DNA from: Toxonevra muliebris
Lineage: Eukaryota > Arthropoda > Insecta > Diptera > Pallopteridae
Length of the DNA stretch: 64,000 nt
Direction of reading: 5' to 3'
Assembly: GCA_963691655.1 (NCBI GenBank)
Contig: OY829326.1
Coordinates: forward strand, 94,233,235-94,297,234
A program made the position numbers and the translations under genes. Within the stretch, counting starts at the first letter, position 1, and each line of letters starts with the position of its first letter. Positions 1 to 11,766 of this stretch are shown here, in pieces. The notes beneath the pieces are model-generated. The model worked only from the letters and a program-made list of their open reading frames with translations, had not been told where the DNA came from and ran no database searches.

Positions 1-362
1 ACCCCACTCGTAGATTGATTGGAGATCATTATTGAGTGAGCCATTCATAGCATGCCGTTTACTCTCAATCTCCAAAGAGTTAGGGCATTTTGAGCAGGTG
101 TATGAATGACAAATGGTGCTGTCATGTGCAAAGGAGTGAATGGGATTTCTAGTCCAGTGCTTTGTGCCACACTCGGTCAAACGCCTTGGAAATATCCAGA
201 GCAACCGCTTTGCTCTCACCTAAGCCATGGACACTATGGTTCCAGTTCTCGGTGAGAACCGCCATGAGATCGCCCGTTGAGCGATTACGGCGGAAACCGT
301 ATTGGCGGTCATTAAGCAATTCATTTCGCTCTAAATACTTGACCAAGTGAAAGTTTACTACA
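1..362 (-). repeat. Partial second copy of 862-bp tandem unit (LINE-derived)
   Basis: Bases 1-362 repeat bases 863-1224 with a single difference seen (C at 263, T at 1125). The match stops abruptly at 362/1224, so this is the end of a copy whose start lies outside the window. It carries part of the reverse transcriptase of the retrotransposon described at 1011-2576, reading on the minus strand. Confidence 0.9.
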
Positions 363-1224
363 ATCAAATTCCGTATCTCAGCGGAACATTTACCATGAAA
401 ATACCGGTAGAACAGAGTCACACAAGCCACGTTTCTACGGTGTTCCAAGGAGTCAATAGAGCTGGAAACCCTCCTGTCTCCCATTAGCTTTATCGCCCGA
501 TGTTGAATACGGTCCAGGAACTCTAGTTGCGTTCGTGAAGCTCCTGCCCATAGGTGCGAATTATACTCCATTTTGGGGCGGATATAGGTGGTATAGATCA
601 TGCGGAGATCAGATGGAATAAAGTATTTCTTACACCGCTTTAGAAAGCCGAGGCACTTGGCCGCTTTTTTCGACACATCAAAAATATGATTATTCCAACG
701 AACGTCACATTGGATGGACATGCCCAGAACATCAAGAGTTTCTGACTCCGCAATAATCACCCCACCCATAACCAGGGGGTTAACAGAGGGTTGGGGCACT
801 CGTTTGTGGGATAACAAACAACATTGGGTCTTACGCGCGTTGAATTCAACTCTGTTCGTGAGACCCCACTCGTAGATTGATTGGAGATCATTATTGAGTG
901 AGCCATTCATAGCATGCCGTTTACTCTCAATCTCCAAAGAGTTAGGGCATTTTGAGCAGGTGTATGAATGACAAATGGTGCTGTCATGTGCAAAGGAGTG
1001 AATGGGATTTCTAGTCCAGTGCTTTGTGCCACACTCGGTCAAACGCCTTGGAAATATCCAGAGCAACCGCTTTGCTCTCACCTAAGCCATGGACACTATG
1101 GTTCCAGTTCTCGGTGAGAACCGCTATGAGATCGCCCGTTGAGCGATTACGGCGGAAACCGTATTGGCGGTCATTAAGCAATTCATTTCGCTCTAAATAC
1201 TTGACCAAGTGAAAGTTTACTACA
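363..1224 (-). repeat. 862-bp tandem duplication unit in a LINE reverse transcriptase
   Basis: This is the complete copy of the unit shared with 1-362. On the minus strand it reads from the RT segment with RNRSTGD and AFDRVWHKAL, through an internal deletion, to the C-terminal RT segment with ARKTQCCLLSHKR and YIRPKMEYNSH. At 362/363 the C-terminal segment joins directly to the start of the next copy, so the order is not that of a normal element. The catalytic motif region is damaged: the expected FADDST reads FAHDST, and roughly 55-60 residues before it, including the usual PQG region, are missing. Both copies share the deletion, so it came before the duplication. Confidence 0.85.
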
Positions 1225-2576
1225 CTATCCATGACCTTGGCCAGTGTAGAACAAATTACGATGGGGCGGTAATTCGCAGGGTCCGTAGTCTTGCCCTTTT
1301 TAGGAATAGGCTGAACGTTTGCAACTTTCCAACAAGACGGAAATACACCTGCAGTGTATGAAATGTTAAAAAGATTGCGTAACGGTCGCGCCAGTGTTGA
1401 CGAGCATGTTCGCAATACATGGGCTGGAATGCCATCGGGCCCCGAAGCCTTATTGATGTCGAGACTCGCAAGCACTCTTTTAACTACACGTGTTCGAAAG
1501 TGTATCTCAGGCATAGCACAAGATACAGGTTCGATAACGGGTAGTGGCTGATTGCTATCTGGCAGAGAAGAGTTCTCTGCGAAAATGCTAGCTAAAAGAT
1601 TCGCTTTATCAACTGAGCTAGTGACGAGGCGATCACCTATAAAAATAGTTGGAATTGACGAAGTCGTTTGGTTCTTTACTCTCTTTACAAATGACCAAAA
1701 GTTCTTACTACCCCTATGGAATTGTAAGACTTTTTGCCTCTGGCGCTGTTCGTGAAGAAACTTTTCGCGCCTTAATATGGCATTACAGCGATTTCTTGCC
1801 TGCTTACGAAACTGTTCAGTATTGGTATTCTTGTAAGATTGCCAGTTGCTGAAAGAAGCCTCTTTAGACATGACTGCTGATCTGCAAGTCGCATTAAACC
1901 ACGAGTTATCTTTAGGTTTAATGTTAACCATTTTATTAGGAATGAAAGATCGCATTCCTAATAAAATAATTTCTTCTACCATTTTAGCACTGGCTTCTAT
2001 GCTTTTATCGAGAAAGCACAATTTCCAATTGAAGTGGTCAAAAAATTTATTAAGACCACTCCAATTTACCTTTCCATAAAGCCACATTAATCGCTTTGGG
2101 GCTATTGGCAAAGTGTTATGGATTCAAGAATACGGAAAGGATGCTAAAATGGTGCAATGGTCCGAATTTCCAAGAGGTGCGTGGATATTTACATCATATT
2201 TGTCATGATGGGAAGTAAGAAACAGGTCAAGGATGTTATGCGCTTGGCCTACGATGCACGGAATGTGCGTCGGTTCAGTCACTAATTGAGTCAGACAGTT
2301 CGACTCGGCACAAAGCTCAACATATAAGCCTTCGGGTGTTGTGTGGCTCGAATGGCGTAGCCAATTTGAATTGTGAACATTAAAGTCTCCAGCAACAACA
2401 ATTTCACTGCACGGATATGTTTGCAAAATAGAAGCAATCGAATCAGAAAGGATGTCTAACTTATTAAAAGTAAGATTCCTATCTGAATTCGGGCTTCTAT
2501 AAAGAAAACAGAAGTGCAGCAAATGTGACTGGATGCTAAGTTTAACCCACATGGAGCTAAACTCAGCATCCGTCAT
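1011..2576 (-). pseudogene. Broken non-LTR retrotransposon ORF2 (endonuclease-reverse transcriptase)
   Basis: Read on the minus strand, 2576-2124 is the C-terminal part of an APE-type endonuclease (VAGDFNVHNSNW, then LGNSDHCTI). A TGA stop at 2126-2124 ends it. The same frame then continues from about 2123 to 1011 with reverse transcriptase blocks (INKASGPDGIPA, ANYRPIVICST, RQYGFRRNRSTGD, AFDRVWHKAL). The element lacks the start of the endonuclease, has one in-frame stop and is deleted before the catalytic motif, so it cannot be active. Motifs fit the jockey/CR1-like group of LINEs; I do not assign a clade. No poly-A tail or target duplication is visible because the 3' side leaves the window. 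Confidence 0.85.
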
Positions 2577-4270
2577 GTAGAGTTGTTCCTAGCACTGGTA
2601 TGCAACTTCCTGATTTATAAAGAGGGAACGCTTTAGGGCTGTTTGGGGTAAGTTCGTGCACCCGCGGTAAAGTACGGGAATGGACCTAATATAAAAATAT
2701 TTTAATTTTCATAGTGGCTGTTCACACGGGCGCAAAGTGCTCCGTCGTGGAAAAAAATAGTAAAAATGAGTATCGCCAAAGTTAGAAATATTGGCACCAT
2801 TTTAAAGTTCAAAGTCCAATTAAGAAGAAACCTTAACAATTGTTGCTGTAAGTGTTTTTTTCTCTCAATGCGGCATCTCAAAGTGGCTAGTTTTTATACT
2901 GCAATATTCAAAACTGATATAAATTTTTGTTAGTGCTTCAAAAGAAAATTTGTCAAAAACACATTTTTGACTAAAAATAAGTAAGGTAAACTTATTTTAA
3001 AAAATCGTCTAAAACCTAATTTTTCATGTTTTAGTACTACCACAAGTCGGCTGTCATTTCGTTTCTTTCTTTTGCAAAATTTGTAATGTTCTTATTTATT
3101 TAAGTGGTACTAAGTATTCATGTTATTATTGCTATTTTGCTCAATTGAAATCGATTGGCACATACTAGAAAAACTGGATGAGAAGATACTAATATAGATC
3201 TTATGCAGCGTCTACCTTTGTCGTCGGATCCTATGCTTTTGTCTAAAACACAAAACATGAATAAGAAAAAGGATTTGATTGACAAACATGTTAGTTATTG
3301 CCTTGGCCAAACAGATAATGCAGGAGTAGAAGTTAAGGGGACATTTCAGATTAAAATTGAAAAAAAAAATTTTTGAAGAATTTTTTTTAAGAAACTATGG
3401 CAAATCATTACAAAATTGCTTAGAGATTTTATAAATATCTTACTGAAGAACAAAAAGATTTTGCTTACTGGACATTTCTCTATAAGTGGAACCACAAAAA
3501 AGTGAAACTTTCCTCCCCCTCTTTCTTTAGGGTATTTTTTCTCAATTTTTAAAAATTCTTCCGTCATATTGGATCCACCATTTTGAATTTTAAAAATCGT
3601 ATATCAGATGCGTAATCAGCAACCCTGAAAACCCCAGAGTACCGATTTTGAAGCCAAATAATTGTTCTATTTCTCGAAAATTTGTTGTTGGGCATTAGGT
3701 CTTATTTTTAGTAAACCAAGGCGCAATTATATGTATTACATTCGTTTTAATTCACTAATATTTTAGAAGATTATTCTTGAAACTATAAAAAATCAAAACC
3801 AATATAAATCGATGTTTTTCAAAATTTTAAACTGGATATTTTAAAGTTTTTCTGAAAAAAGTTTTGAAAGCAGTGATAAACAAGTAATTAATTTTCAAAT
3901 AAAATAAACATAATACTTTTTTATTATATTAAATTTTAAAGTATTGTAAGGTTTCCTTAAAATATTAAATATTGTAGCATTTAAAAAGGTTGAACACTAA
4001 GGTTGACTAATAATTTGATTACTATAACTTGGTGTTCTTTTAAATAATTTATTTTTTTTTATTTTTAGCAAAGACATTTACTAAAAAAACAAATTTTGTA
4101 CAGTTTTTTAATTTTAACAAACAAAACAAATACACTTTAAAACTGCATAAATTCACCCAAAAATCTCGATTTTTGAAACTGTAGGGTTTACGAAAACGCC
4201 GATTAAATTTTTAGAAATCAAATTTCATTAATTTCTGACCAAAACTCTATTTTTGCCCATCATTTATATA
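2577..4270. other. AT-rich gene-free stretch
   Basis: No convincing gene. A short GC-richer block at 2714-2737 (GTGGCTGTTCACACGGGCGC) matches motifs at 4404-4434, 4841-4865 and 4877-4903, so it is probably the end of a related mobile element. The rest is AT-rich spacer with homopolymer runs. Confidence 0.5.
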
Positions 4271-4910
4271 GAGACGAAGCACTGTGGGGCGCAAGTATGA
4301 ACGCCTGTCAGAAAGAGAGAGGTAGAAAAAATAGGTAGTAAGAAAGAAATATAAATTCGTTTGTCTTTTTCTAATTGCCTATTTTTTCTACCTCTCTCTT
4401 AAAGTGGCTGCTTACACCAGTGCAAGCATGAATGTCATGGGCAGGACGGTCATGTTCACATGAGTGTAACCATGACGGGTTTTTCCCAATCAAAAAGGAA
4501 CGGTGGAATTGGAATTTTGTCACTTTTTCTTGTGCTCATGAAGATAGGTTCTTTTGTTCGCAAAAAATGCAAAAGAAATATCAATTATGTGCCTTAAATG
4601 TGTACTTCAAATTAAAAATAAATAAAAGCTACAATCTCTTAAGACATTAAAATAAGTTTATCAAAAAAAAAGCAAGAAAATTAAGATTGTGTGTGCCATA
4701 GATGCGCATTGTTTGGAACATGGAACATTCATCAATGCGCCGATTTTTATTTTATTTTTGAATTTTTGCGAAATTCGAGAAAGAGATAGGAACTCTTTCT
4801 CTCTACCTATTTTTCTATCTTGTTCTTTCAGACAGGCAGTCGTGCCTGCGCCCGTGTGAGCAGCCAATAAGACAGACATTCATGCTTGCGCCCGAGTGAA
4901 CAGACATATA
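4271..4910. mobile_element. Foldback/MITE-like repeat with GGCGCAAG ends
   Basis: Left side has GGGGCGCAAGTATGAACG then AGAGAGAGGTAGAAAAAATA; the same order appears inverted at 4790-4905 (TGCTTGCGCCCGAGTGAACA). A shorter hairpin lies at 4311-4400, where the AGAGAGAGGTAGAAAAAATA arm faces its complement TATTTTTTCTACCTCTCTCT. Related blocks are at 2714 and 4404. I see no coding capacity. The exact ends and target duplication could not be fixed. Confidence 0.5.
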
Positions 4911-5999
4911 CAACCAGTCGCACTGTCTGCCGACAACCCCCCACTCGTTACGATTTATTGTACAACTGCCCAAATTGTACTTGGTGATCGGCCATATAAC
5001 TTTTTTAAAAATTTGTGATAGCACAAATTCTAAACCATTTAATATTTTTCAACCCAAAAAACTCATGCGTAATCCCTAACTAAACTATAATTTTTGATGT
5101 TATGACGTATTTACTGAAAAAGGTTTTTTTCCTGTGTTCGGCTACTTTTTTTTAAGAAATCGTCAACAAAATTAGCAAAATAATAATAATTAATGGAATA
5201 ACACTAATTCTCAGCACTTATTTTGGTTTTATTTAATAGAAACAAAACAAAACGGATTAATTTTTAAAACAAAAATGAAAAAAAAAAAACTGACATGCGC
5301 AACTTTTTTAATGCAATACACACTGACCGTACAAATAAATTGTTTAAACAAAAGAAATGAGCCTAATTAATGTTAATTAAATTAAAAAACCTATTTAATT
5401 TAACTATTTTTTCAAAAGTGACTAAGTCTCATCGTAAGTATAAATCAAAATTGCTTAAGTCTCTTTCAGCCAATCGCATTCTTTCCTTGTTCTGCTACTG
5501 CATTGTAATAAATTTAAATTTTTGGCTTTGCACATGGCCGCATTCATACAGATGCTTTATGTTTTCTTGTGCTTAAGTTCAGATGATTTTTTTCAAAACT
5601 AATTAGGTCTAAATGGTATTTATTAAAAGTTCTTAAGTCCAACGTAAAACTGGCTTATTTTGGATTTGGCTTATTTTATCATTGTTTTTTCTTCGCAAAA
5701 TGTCTCCAAAAACAGTTTTCTAAATACTTTTACCCATGTTTCAAGTATTTAGAGGTAGATGCTTGTTTTCAAAAAGTAGCCATTTTGAACATTTTAGAAG
5801 AGCATTTTTTTAAATGGATAGAAAAGAGTGAGTTTGTGAGTTTCTTATAAATTCTCACCTAAAAATTTAACTATGAAAGTACAACTCTGTTGCAAAAACA
5901 AATGTTTTCCCAATTGTCAAAGTTCCTCTTACTTGTCAAAATGCATCTACCTTCTTAATTCTTCTGCCATGGTAGAGAGTGTGGATTTTCACACACACC
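4911..5999. other. AT-rich gene-free stretch
   Basis: Only short random-looking open frames. Nothing recognisable. Confidence 0.5.
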
Positions 6000-6720
6000 A
6001 GCTTCAAATATATTTACATTATGTTTTGCATTGCTCTATAAAAGCAACAGATGACGTTGGTATTGATATATTCGTACATTTGTTCATTAAGCCTGTTTAT
6101 ATATAACTTCAAATAACGAAATTGACATGAACTTAAGTCATGACTTTGAAAATTAACCTCTAGATTTAATTTTCATAGTCTCCTAAAAAACTATCATGAT
6201 ATTCGTATTTATGTTTAGCATAGTGCTATCAACTACTTTAATAATAGATAAATAATTTTTGATGTGCAATACTTACTTGTATTAAACAAGTCATAACGCG
6301 CTGTAAATTTGTTATCTTTTTGTCGCACTAAATATTTGAGAAAACGTTTTGTTTTTGACGTTATTTTCATATAGTAGTATGTACATTCGAATATATTTAT
6401 ATTGTTTATGTTTTGTATTGCGCTATAAAAACAACAGATGGCATTGCTATTGATATATGTGTATTTATGTTTTTCATAGTGCCAACAGATGGCGTTGCTG
6501 TAGAAAACTACTTTAATAAAAGATAATAAATAGTTTTTGATGTACAACACTTACTTGTATTAAATAAGTCATAACGCGCTGTAAATTTTTTATCTTTTTG
6601 TTACACTAAATATTTGCTGTTGTTGTTCTTTTCAAATATATTTGAATTGTTTATGTTTTTCATAGTACTATGAAGTCAACAGATGGCGTTATTATTGTAT
6701 CGACTCATCTCTTTCTCACT
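6000..6720. repeat. Diverged tandem-like repeat, about 280-290 bp units
   Basis: The block with ACTTACTTGTATTAAACAAG and CATAACGCGCTGTAAATTT at 6214-6320 recurs at about 6500-6600. The AT-rich block with CAACAGATGGCGTT or close variants recurs at about 6045, 6430, 6485 and 6672. The part at 6070-6190 also occurs inverted at 52912-53045, so the array includes sequence from a dispersed family. Confidence 0.6.
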
Positions 6721-7084
6721 CATTGCAGATCTGTCATTTATGTTCTATTGTGAAAACAAATATTCTTCTTTGTACACAAATAACGCACACACGTATTCTA
6801 AAAAATAATCACTTAAAAAGTTGATTTCAGTAAATTAATGCTTAATATACCAAACCAATTTGATGGATTTTCAACATTTTTCACATCTCTTTTGTTTTTC
6901 ACTTCGCTATTTAATAACACCAAATGGAAGCATCACAGAAAAATAGATACACATTTTAGAGAACAACAAAACAAACAAACATTTCGCACTCAGCGCGATT
7001 TTTCAATTTAAAAAATCTTCGAAAAATCGAAGAAGTTTTTATTGACTAAAAGTATCAGATGTGTGCTTGTATTAGTGAAAAAGC

Positions 7085-7201
7085 TTAAATATATAGAGTT
7101 TTCTCGCACTTTTATAAGGAAAAAATTTAACGCTTTTTTAAAGAAAACACGCGTTTTATTCTTCATTTTAGCGGATTTTGAAAAACAAGTTGGCCAAACT
7201 G
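7085..7201 (-). mobile_element. Truncated end of CAGTGTGGCCAAC-type DNA transposon
   Basis: This segment matches, in the opposite direction, the left end of the element at 7235-8726 (shared CACTTTTATAAGGAAAAAAT and TTCATTTTAGCGGA) and ends at GTTGGCCAAACTG, one base off the family terminus. It is cut off at about 7085. The fragment TATAGAGTTTTCTCGCAC plus about 50 bp of this end also occurs at 11036 and 11419. Confidence 0.7.
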
Positions 7202-7234
7202 GTTATTCGGCTGTGATCGCTGCTAACGAATACA

Positions 7235-8726
7235 CAGTGTGGCCAACTTTTATTTTCAAAGTCCGCTAAAATGAAGAAAAATCGCGTATTTTCTTTAAAA
7301 AAGCGCTAAATTTTTTCCTTATAAAAGTGTTAAATACAATTTTTTTATATACAGTAGAATCGCGATAATTCGTAACCCGTTAATTCGAAAATCTCAATAA
7401 TTCGTAACAAACTGCTGGTCCCTTGAAAAAATAGCTTTAATTCGCAAAAATTCTACACATATTGGTCCCCTCGCTAATTCGTATTTTTTTTTCAATACTT
7501 TCTTATAAATCGAAATTGGTTGTTGACAACCTCTTATAATTCGTAATGCAAAGCAAAATTCTATAGAACTTTGATTGTAGATAGCTACGTTCAATTTTTT
7601 TTATAGAATTTTTAGTGATTTTCGTGGTTGACAAAATACGCGAAACCGTTAATTCGTATTTTTCTTATTTTAACCTCGTTAACCCTGGGATCTTATATTC
7701 CAATAATGTTCGAAAACTTAAGTAAAATAGGAGATACGGTTTCCATTTTATTTGAGTTTTCTTTAAAATACAGATGCTAGTTGTCAATGAGTGGATTGTA
7801 TACATGCAGTGTCATCGCCGTAAATTGGCTTTGCTATAATTCCTGGTTACAATGGTTATAGCAGACATTATGCCAAATTGGAAAACTTAAGGATAGCTGT
7901 AAAGATTAAGAGTCCTGGACATATTATTTTACTAAATTTATTTTAATAATTGCATAAGATATTGAAGAAACTCAACTAGATTTTGAGGAAAAACTCGGGG
8001 TGAAAGCAATTCGTAAAAAATTTCTGGTCCCTTGCGATTACGAATTATCGGGATTCTTCTGTATTAAAAAGAAAATTAATTAAATACATTTTGTATTTTT
8101 AATTTGGAAAAAATTTTTCATTTAAAGCCTAACAATTGAATTTAATTCAATTTTTACTAAATACATTTATTTTTAAAGTTTTTAATTCACAACATTTCTA
8201 AATTATGCAATCACAAGAAAAACTAAAATAAGATAATGGAAAAAGTATTTTATACACTTTGGTATCAAAAAAATATACACAGTAATAATTTATAACTATC
8301 ACATATCGATGTCGAAGACTATATTCTCTTCATTACTATCAGCTTCTTCTGACCATAACACACTCTTTAGCCTGAATTCAGAAGCATTATAAACACTAGT
8401 GCTATTTATTTACGTCATCAGGTATTTTTTAGTATTCACAAAATGAATTTTCGTGTTTTAATCCATTTTTTATATGAAGTAAAGAGTTTTCTGAATTGAG
8501 TGACTTATGGTTACGAACTTTAGTTTTAAAAAAGTTCATGGCTCATTGTTTCGATAAAAAATGTTGTTAGGATTATTCAGGAAATGGATTATTTATCGGA
8601 GCATTTAGTGTCTTTTAAGTTGAAAAACGCGTTAAAAACCCGCTGACCGCTAAATCACGTTTTTCCGCATTTTAATTTTCAAAAAGCACTAAATTTAGCT
8701 GGAAAAGCGCTGAGTTGGCCACACTG
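7235..8726. mobile_element. DNA transposon with 14-bp TIRs and 8-bp target duplication (hAT or P type)
   Basis: Both ends read CAGTGTGGCCAACT inward. The element is flanked by the perfect 8-bp direct repeat CGAATACA at 7227-7234 and 8727-8734. An 8-bp duplication with CAG termini fits the hAT or P superfamilies; I cannot decide between them. Without the nested element at 7352-8061 it is about 780 bp, with no transposase frame, so it is non-autonomous. A second near-full copy lies inverted at 13872-15133. Confidence 0.85.
7352..8061. mobile_element. pogo/Tigger-like non-autonomous element nested in 7235-8726
   Basis: Ends are near-perfect 24-bp inverted repeats starting CAGTAGAATCGCGATAATTC on the left and CAGAAGAATCCCGATAATTC on the right, flanked by TA at 7350-7351 and 8062-8063. 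TA duplication and CAG-starting ends fit pogo/Tigger elements of the Tc1/mariner superfamily. The motif AATTCGTAA recurs near both ends next to CTGGTCCCTTG. No transposase frame remains. The uninterrupted sequence in the copy at 13872-15133 serves as the approximate empty site. Confidence 0.85.
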
Positions 8727-8734
8727 CGAATACA

Positions 8735-9778
8735 TGTTCCTTTTTTTCTCTTATCTGTAGAATATTTTTCGTCAAATTTTATGTAATGTAAAAGGTTTAA
8801 CTTATGAAATATTTCATTATTTTGGGTCTTAAAATCCCCATATTTCTTTGGAGAAATCGATTTTTAAAAAAGTATGCTATTTAAAAGTATTATATTTCTT
8901 CCTGATTAACTCTTAATCATTGCTGACTAATCTGTAAACCTACAAATTGCAGTCAGCCATCATAAAGAGATGAAGTATATTTTATATGTTAAAAACCGAT
9001 AGTCAAAACTTTGAACCCGCTTTTCTCAAAACAACATTTTTGCCATTTTTTATTTGAGTTAAAAGAAATCCCTTCGATGACCAAAAGTGGGCTTAAACTT
9101 ATATGCTAAGAATTCCGTAGTCAGAAAGTACGTTTCTATTAATCTACCAGTCCCATAACAATTGGATAAGTTTTGGACCGAGAAAGTTCAGGGTCGCCTT
9201 AAAATAACACTCACTGAAGTCAATTTAGTTTTTGTAAAATATTTATATGGAAAGTGCGTATAGCGCTGTTATAATATGAAATTATACCAATGTGGGGAAT
9301 TCGATCGAAAATCGGGGAATTTCTCGAGGAGAAGAGAGAGGGAGAGAGAAAAAATGAGTTGGTATCTCTGCTCTATGTACAACGTTCATTTTGACAAATA
9401 TAAAGTGTAGTTATGCTGAATTCTTGCAGTTGCATTTATTCTAATCGGCTTTTGACGTGTAATGCAAAATAGATACAAAGTAAGTTTATTCAAAATTATA
9501 ATAATATAAAATAACATTTTTTCTCAATAATAAAGGCATCAACTCCCAAAATGGACAAGATTACCAACGCCAGCAGGGATAAGAATAATAATGATGTAAA
9601 AGTAAAAAATTTAAATAAGTAAATACTGAAGTTTTCGTTATTTTATTTAGAGTTTTATTTCAGAATAAAAATAAAAAGTTTTGAATTAAATTTTCATTGT
9701 TTTAAACGTGGTATTGAATAATTAGTTCGTATATGAAATATCTTTAATTTTGGCAAACAAATAATAGTAAAAGTGATA
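8735..9778. other. Gene-free stretch with one candidate spliced short ORF
   Basis: Mostly AT-rich spacer. At 9480-9535 a possible 56-nt intron (GTAAGT donor, TAAAG acceptor) precedes an ATG at 9551 in a good context (CCAAAATGG) with a 23-codon frame ending at 9622. This could be chance; no homologue is recognised. Confidence 0.3.
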
Positions 9779-10902
9779 TAGTGGATGCTCGGAATTCTTA
9801 AGTAGTTTGTTCTTGGGCTGCTTAAGGGGGTTCACCAGTCCAAAGATAGAAGAAACAGTTTTTTCAGGATTTTTTTTAGATAAATTGGGCAATGAAAACA
9901 AAATGACAAGTGATATCAGTTCTTTCACTAACTATTCAAGATTTACAATTTTGAATTTTTTTTTTTTTACATACATATATTGATCAATATATATAGCTAA
10001 GTATATAGCTAAGAATAAAAAAGGTGCTTCTGCTTGTGACAGGATTTTGAAGTTCAGGAGCACCTAAAAGAAGTAAAAAAGAACTAGAATTAATAATTTT
10101 GCATGTATAGAAAAAAAGGGCATCAGTTTAAAATTAAGGTCTGAAATTTTACCATTTTTTTCGGATTAAAATGGTCATAAAAAGCCATACTTTAACCAAA
10201 AAATCTGGTTGTGTTTAAGCCAATAGAAAAATGTCTTGTGAACATTCTGTGCAATTTGGCTAATTTGCTTGAAAAAATTTAGAATAATCTTGACACAGGT
10301 GTCGAAAAAAGTCATTTCGAGGAAAACGAGTTTAAAGTTATGAATACATAAAGAAACACTGCTGCGCTGCGATCGACTGCGCGCTAAAAATATGAAAAGG
10401 CAATGAGATATTAAAAAATCCTTTGGCACAGTGATTCCTAAATCCTAATTTTTTTTTAATTTCTGAACTGGTTAGCCCCTTAAAAATTCCGAATTCTTAA
10501 GATTTTTGGACGGTTTTTAAAATCGACTTTTTTCAAGAAAAGCACCCTTTTTATTACAATGCTACATAGCCTTTGCATTTATTAATTGTTTTTCTAGCTT
10601 TCATAGTCGTTTTAAATAATTATTGGCGTAAAATATTTTAGAAATACATACTCATGTACATGTATATCGCTTCTTTAATTTGCTAATGCCCTAACATCAA
10701 ATTTTTTAATATCAAGTTTTTGATTGAATATGTACCGAAAATTTTAGAGATTCAAATTCTCGAAGCAGTACTCCAAATACCAAAATGTTTTTTGCTTCTC
10801 CTGTAAATTTTGAAAAATGCGTTTTGGGGCTTTAGTAACATACATTTCATTTCTTATATATAAGTAAGATTTCCGAAACTTAAGAATTCTGAGCGTCCAC
10901 TG
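9779..10902. mobile_element. Inverted-repeat element with AATTCTTAAG ends (pogo-like candidate)
   Basis: The left end TAGTGGATGCTCGGAATTCT (9779) faces CAGTGGACGCTCAGAATTCT read inward from 10902: 17 of 20 positions agree and the match continues into TAAGT. AATTCTTAAG recurs internally near 10492. No transposase frame is seen. Design resembles the pogo-like element at 7352, but a TA duplication is not clear. Confidence 0.6.
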
Positions 10903-11000
10903 AATTATATTTTATTTTTTTTAATTAACAATCAAATTTGTTTATTGTATGAATATAACAGCTAATGTCCCAATGTTGCATACATACATATATCGACACT

Positions 11001-11383
11001 AAAACATAAACAAATTATCTAAAAATAATATTTATATAGAGTTTTCTCGCACTTTTATAAGGAAAAAATTTAACGCTTTTTTAAAGAAAATAGATGATAA
11101 ACCATGCAAAATTCATTCCCATACCAGTAAAATTCTAATTCGAATCTCAAAGTCATTATCAACATCACTGTATCACTGTATTTGAGCTTCACTTCATAAA
11201 TTGAAAATACACGAAGTATCACAAGAAGGGAACATCATGCTCAGGTACTTTTTTTTTGATGTTCTCATTTTTATATGTTCACTTTTTTCGGAACTTATTT
11301 TGCCGCGGCTACATACAAGTGATGAAATTTCCAAATTTCAAGTTGTACCTAACTTATTAAAAAAGTTGTACTTAAATGAGCGT
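11001..11383. repeat. First copy of a 383-bp tandem duplication
   Basis: The unit starts AAAACATAAACAAATTATCT and recurs at 11384. The two copies differ by only a few substitutions and one T-run length change, so the duplication is young. The unit includes a 55-bp piece of the CAGTGTGGCCAAC element and, at 11319-11383, the left end of the transposon whose full copy starts at 11701 (here AAGTGATG instead of CAGTGATG). Confidence 0.9.
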
Positions 11384-11766
11384 AAAACATAAACAAATTA
11401 TCTAAAAATAATATTTATATAGAGTTTTCTCGCACTTTTATAAGGAAAAAATTTAACGCTTTTTTAAAGAAAATAGATGATAAACCATGCAAAATTCATT
11501 CCCATACCAGTAAAATTCTAATTCGAATCTCAAAGTCATTATCAACATCACTGTATCACTGTATTTGAGCTTCACTTCATAAATTGAAAATACACGAAGT
11601 ATCAGAAGAAGGGAACATCATGCTCAGGTACTTTTTTTTTTGATGTTCTCATTTTTATATGTTCACTTTTTTCGGAACTTATTTTGCCGCGGCTACATAC
11701 CAGTGATGAAATTTCCAAATTTCAAATTGTACCTAACTTATTAAAAAAGTTGTACTTAAATGACCG
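11384..11766. repeat. Second copy of the 383-bp tandem duplication
   Basis: Near-identical to 11001-11383, with differences such as ATCACAAG/ATCAGAAG and TACAAGTG/TACCAGTG. Its last 66 bp are the left end of the hAT-like element 11701-12407. Confidence 0.9.

Noticed and set aside
149..1081. 310-codon open frame as an intact reverse transcriptase gene
   Set aside because: It runs across a tandem-duplication junction, lacks the region before the catalytic motif and has FAHD instead of FADD.
7042..7269. 75-codon plus-strand frame as a gene
   Set aside because: It lies across the ends of two transposon copies and has no recognisable protein features.
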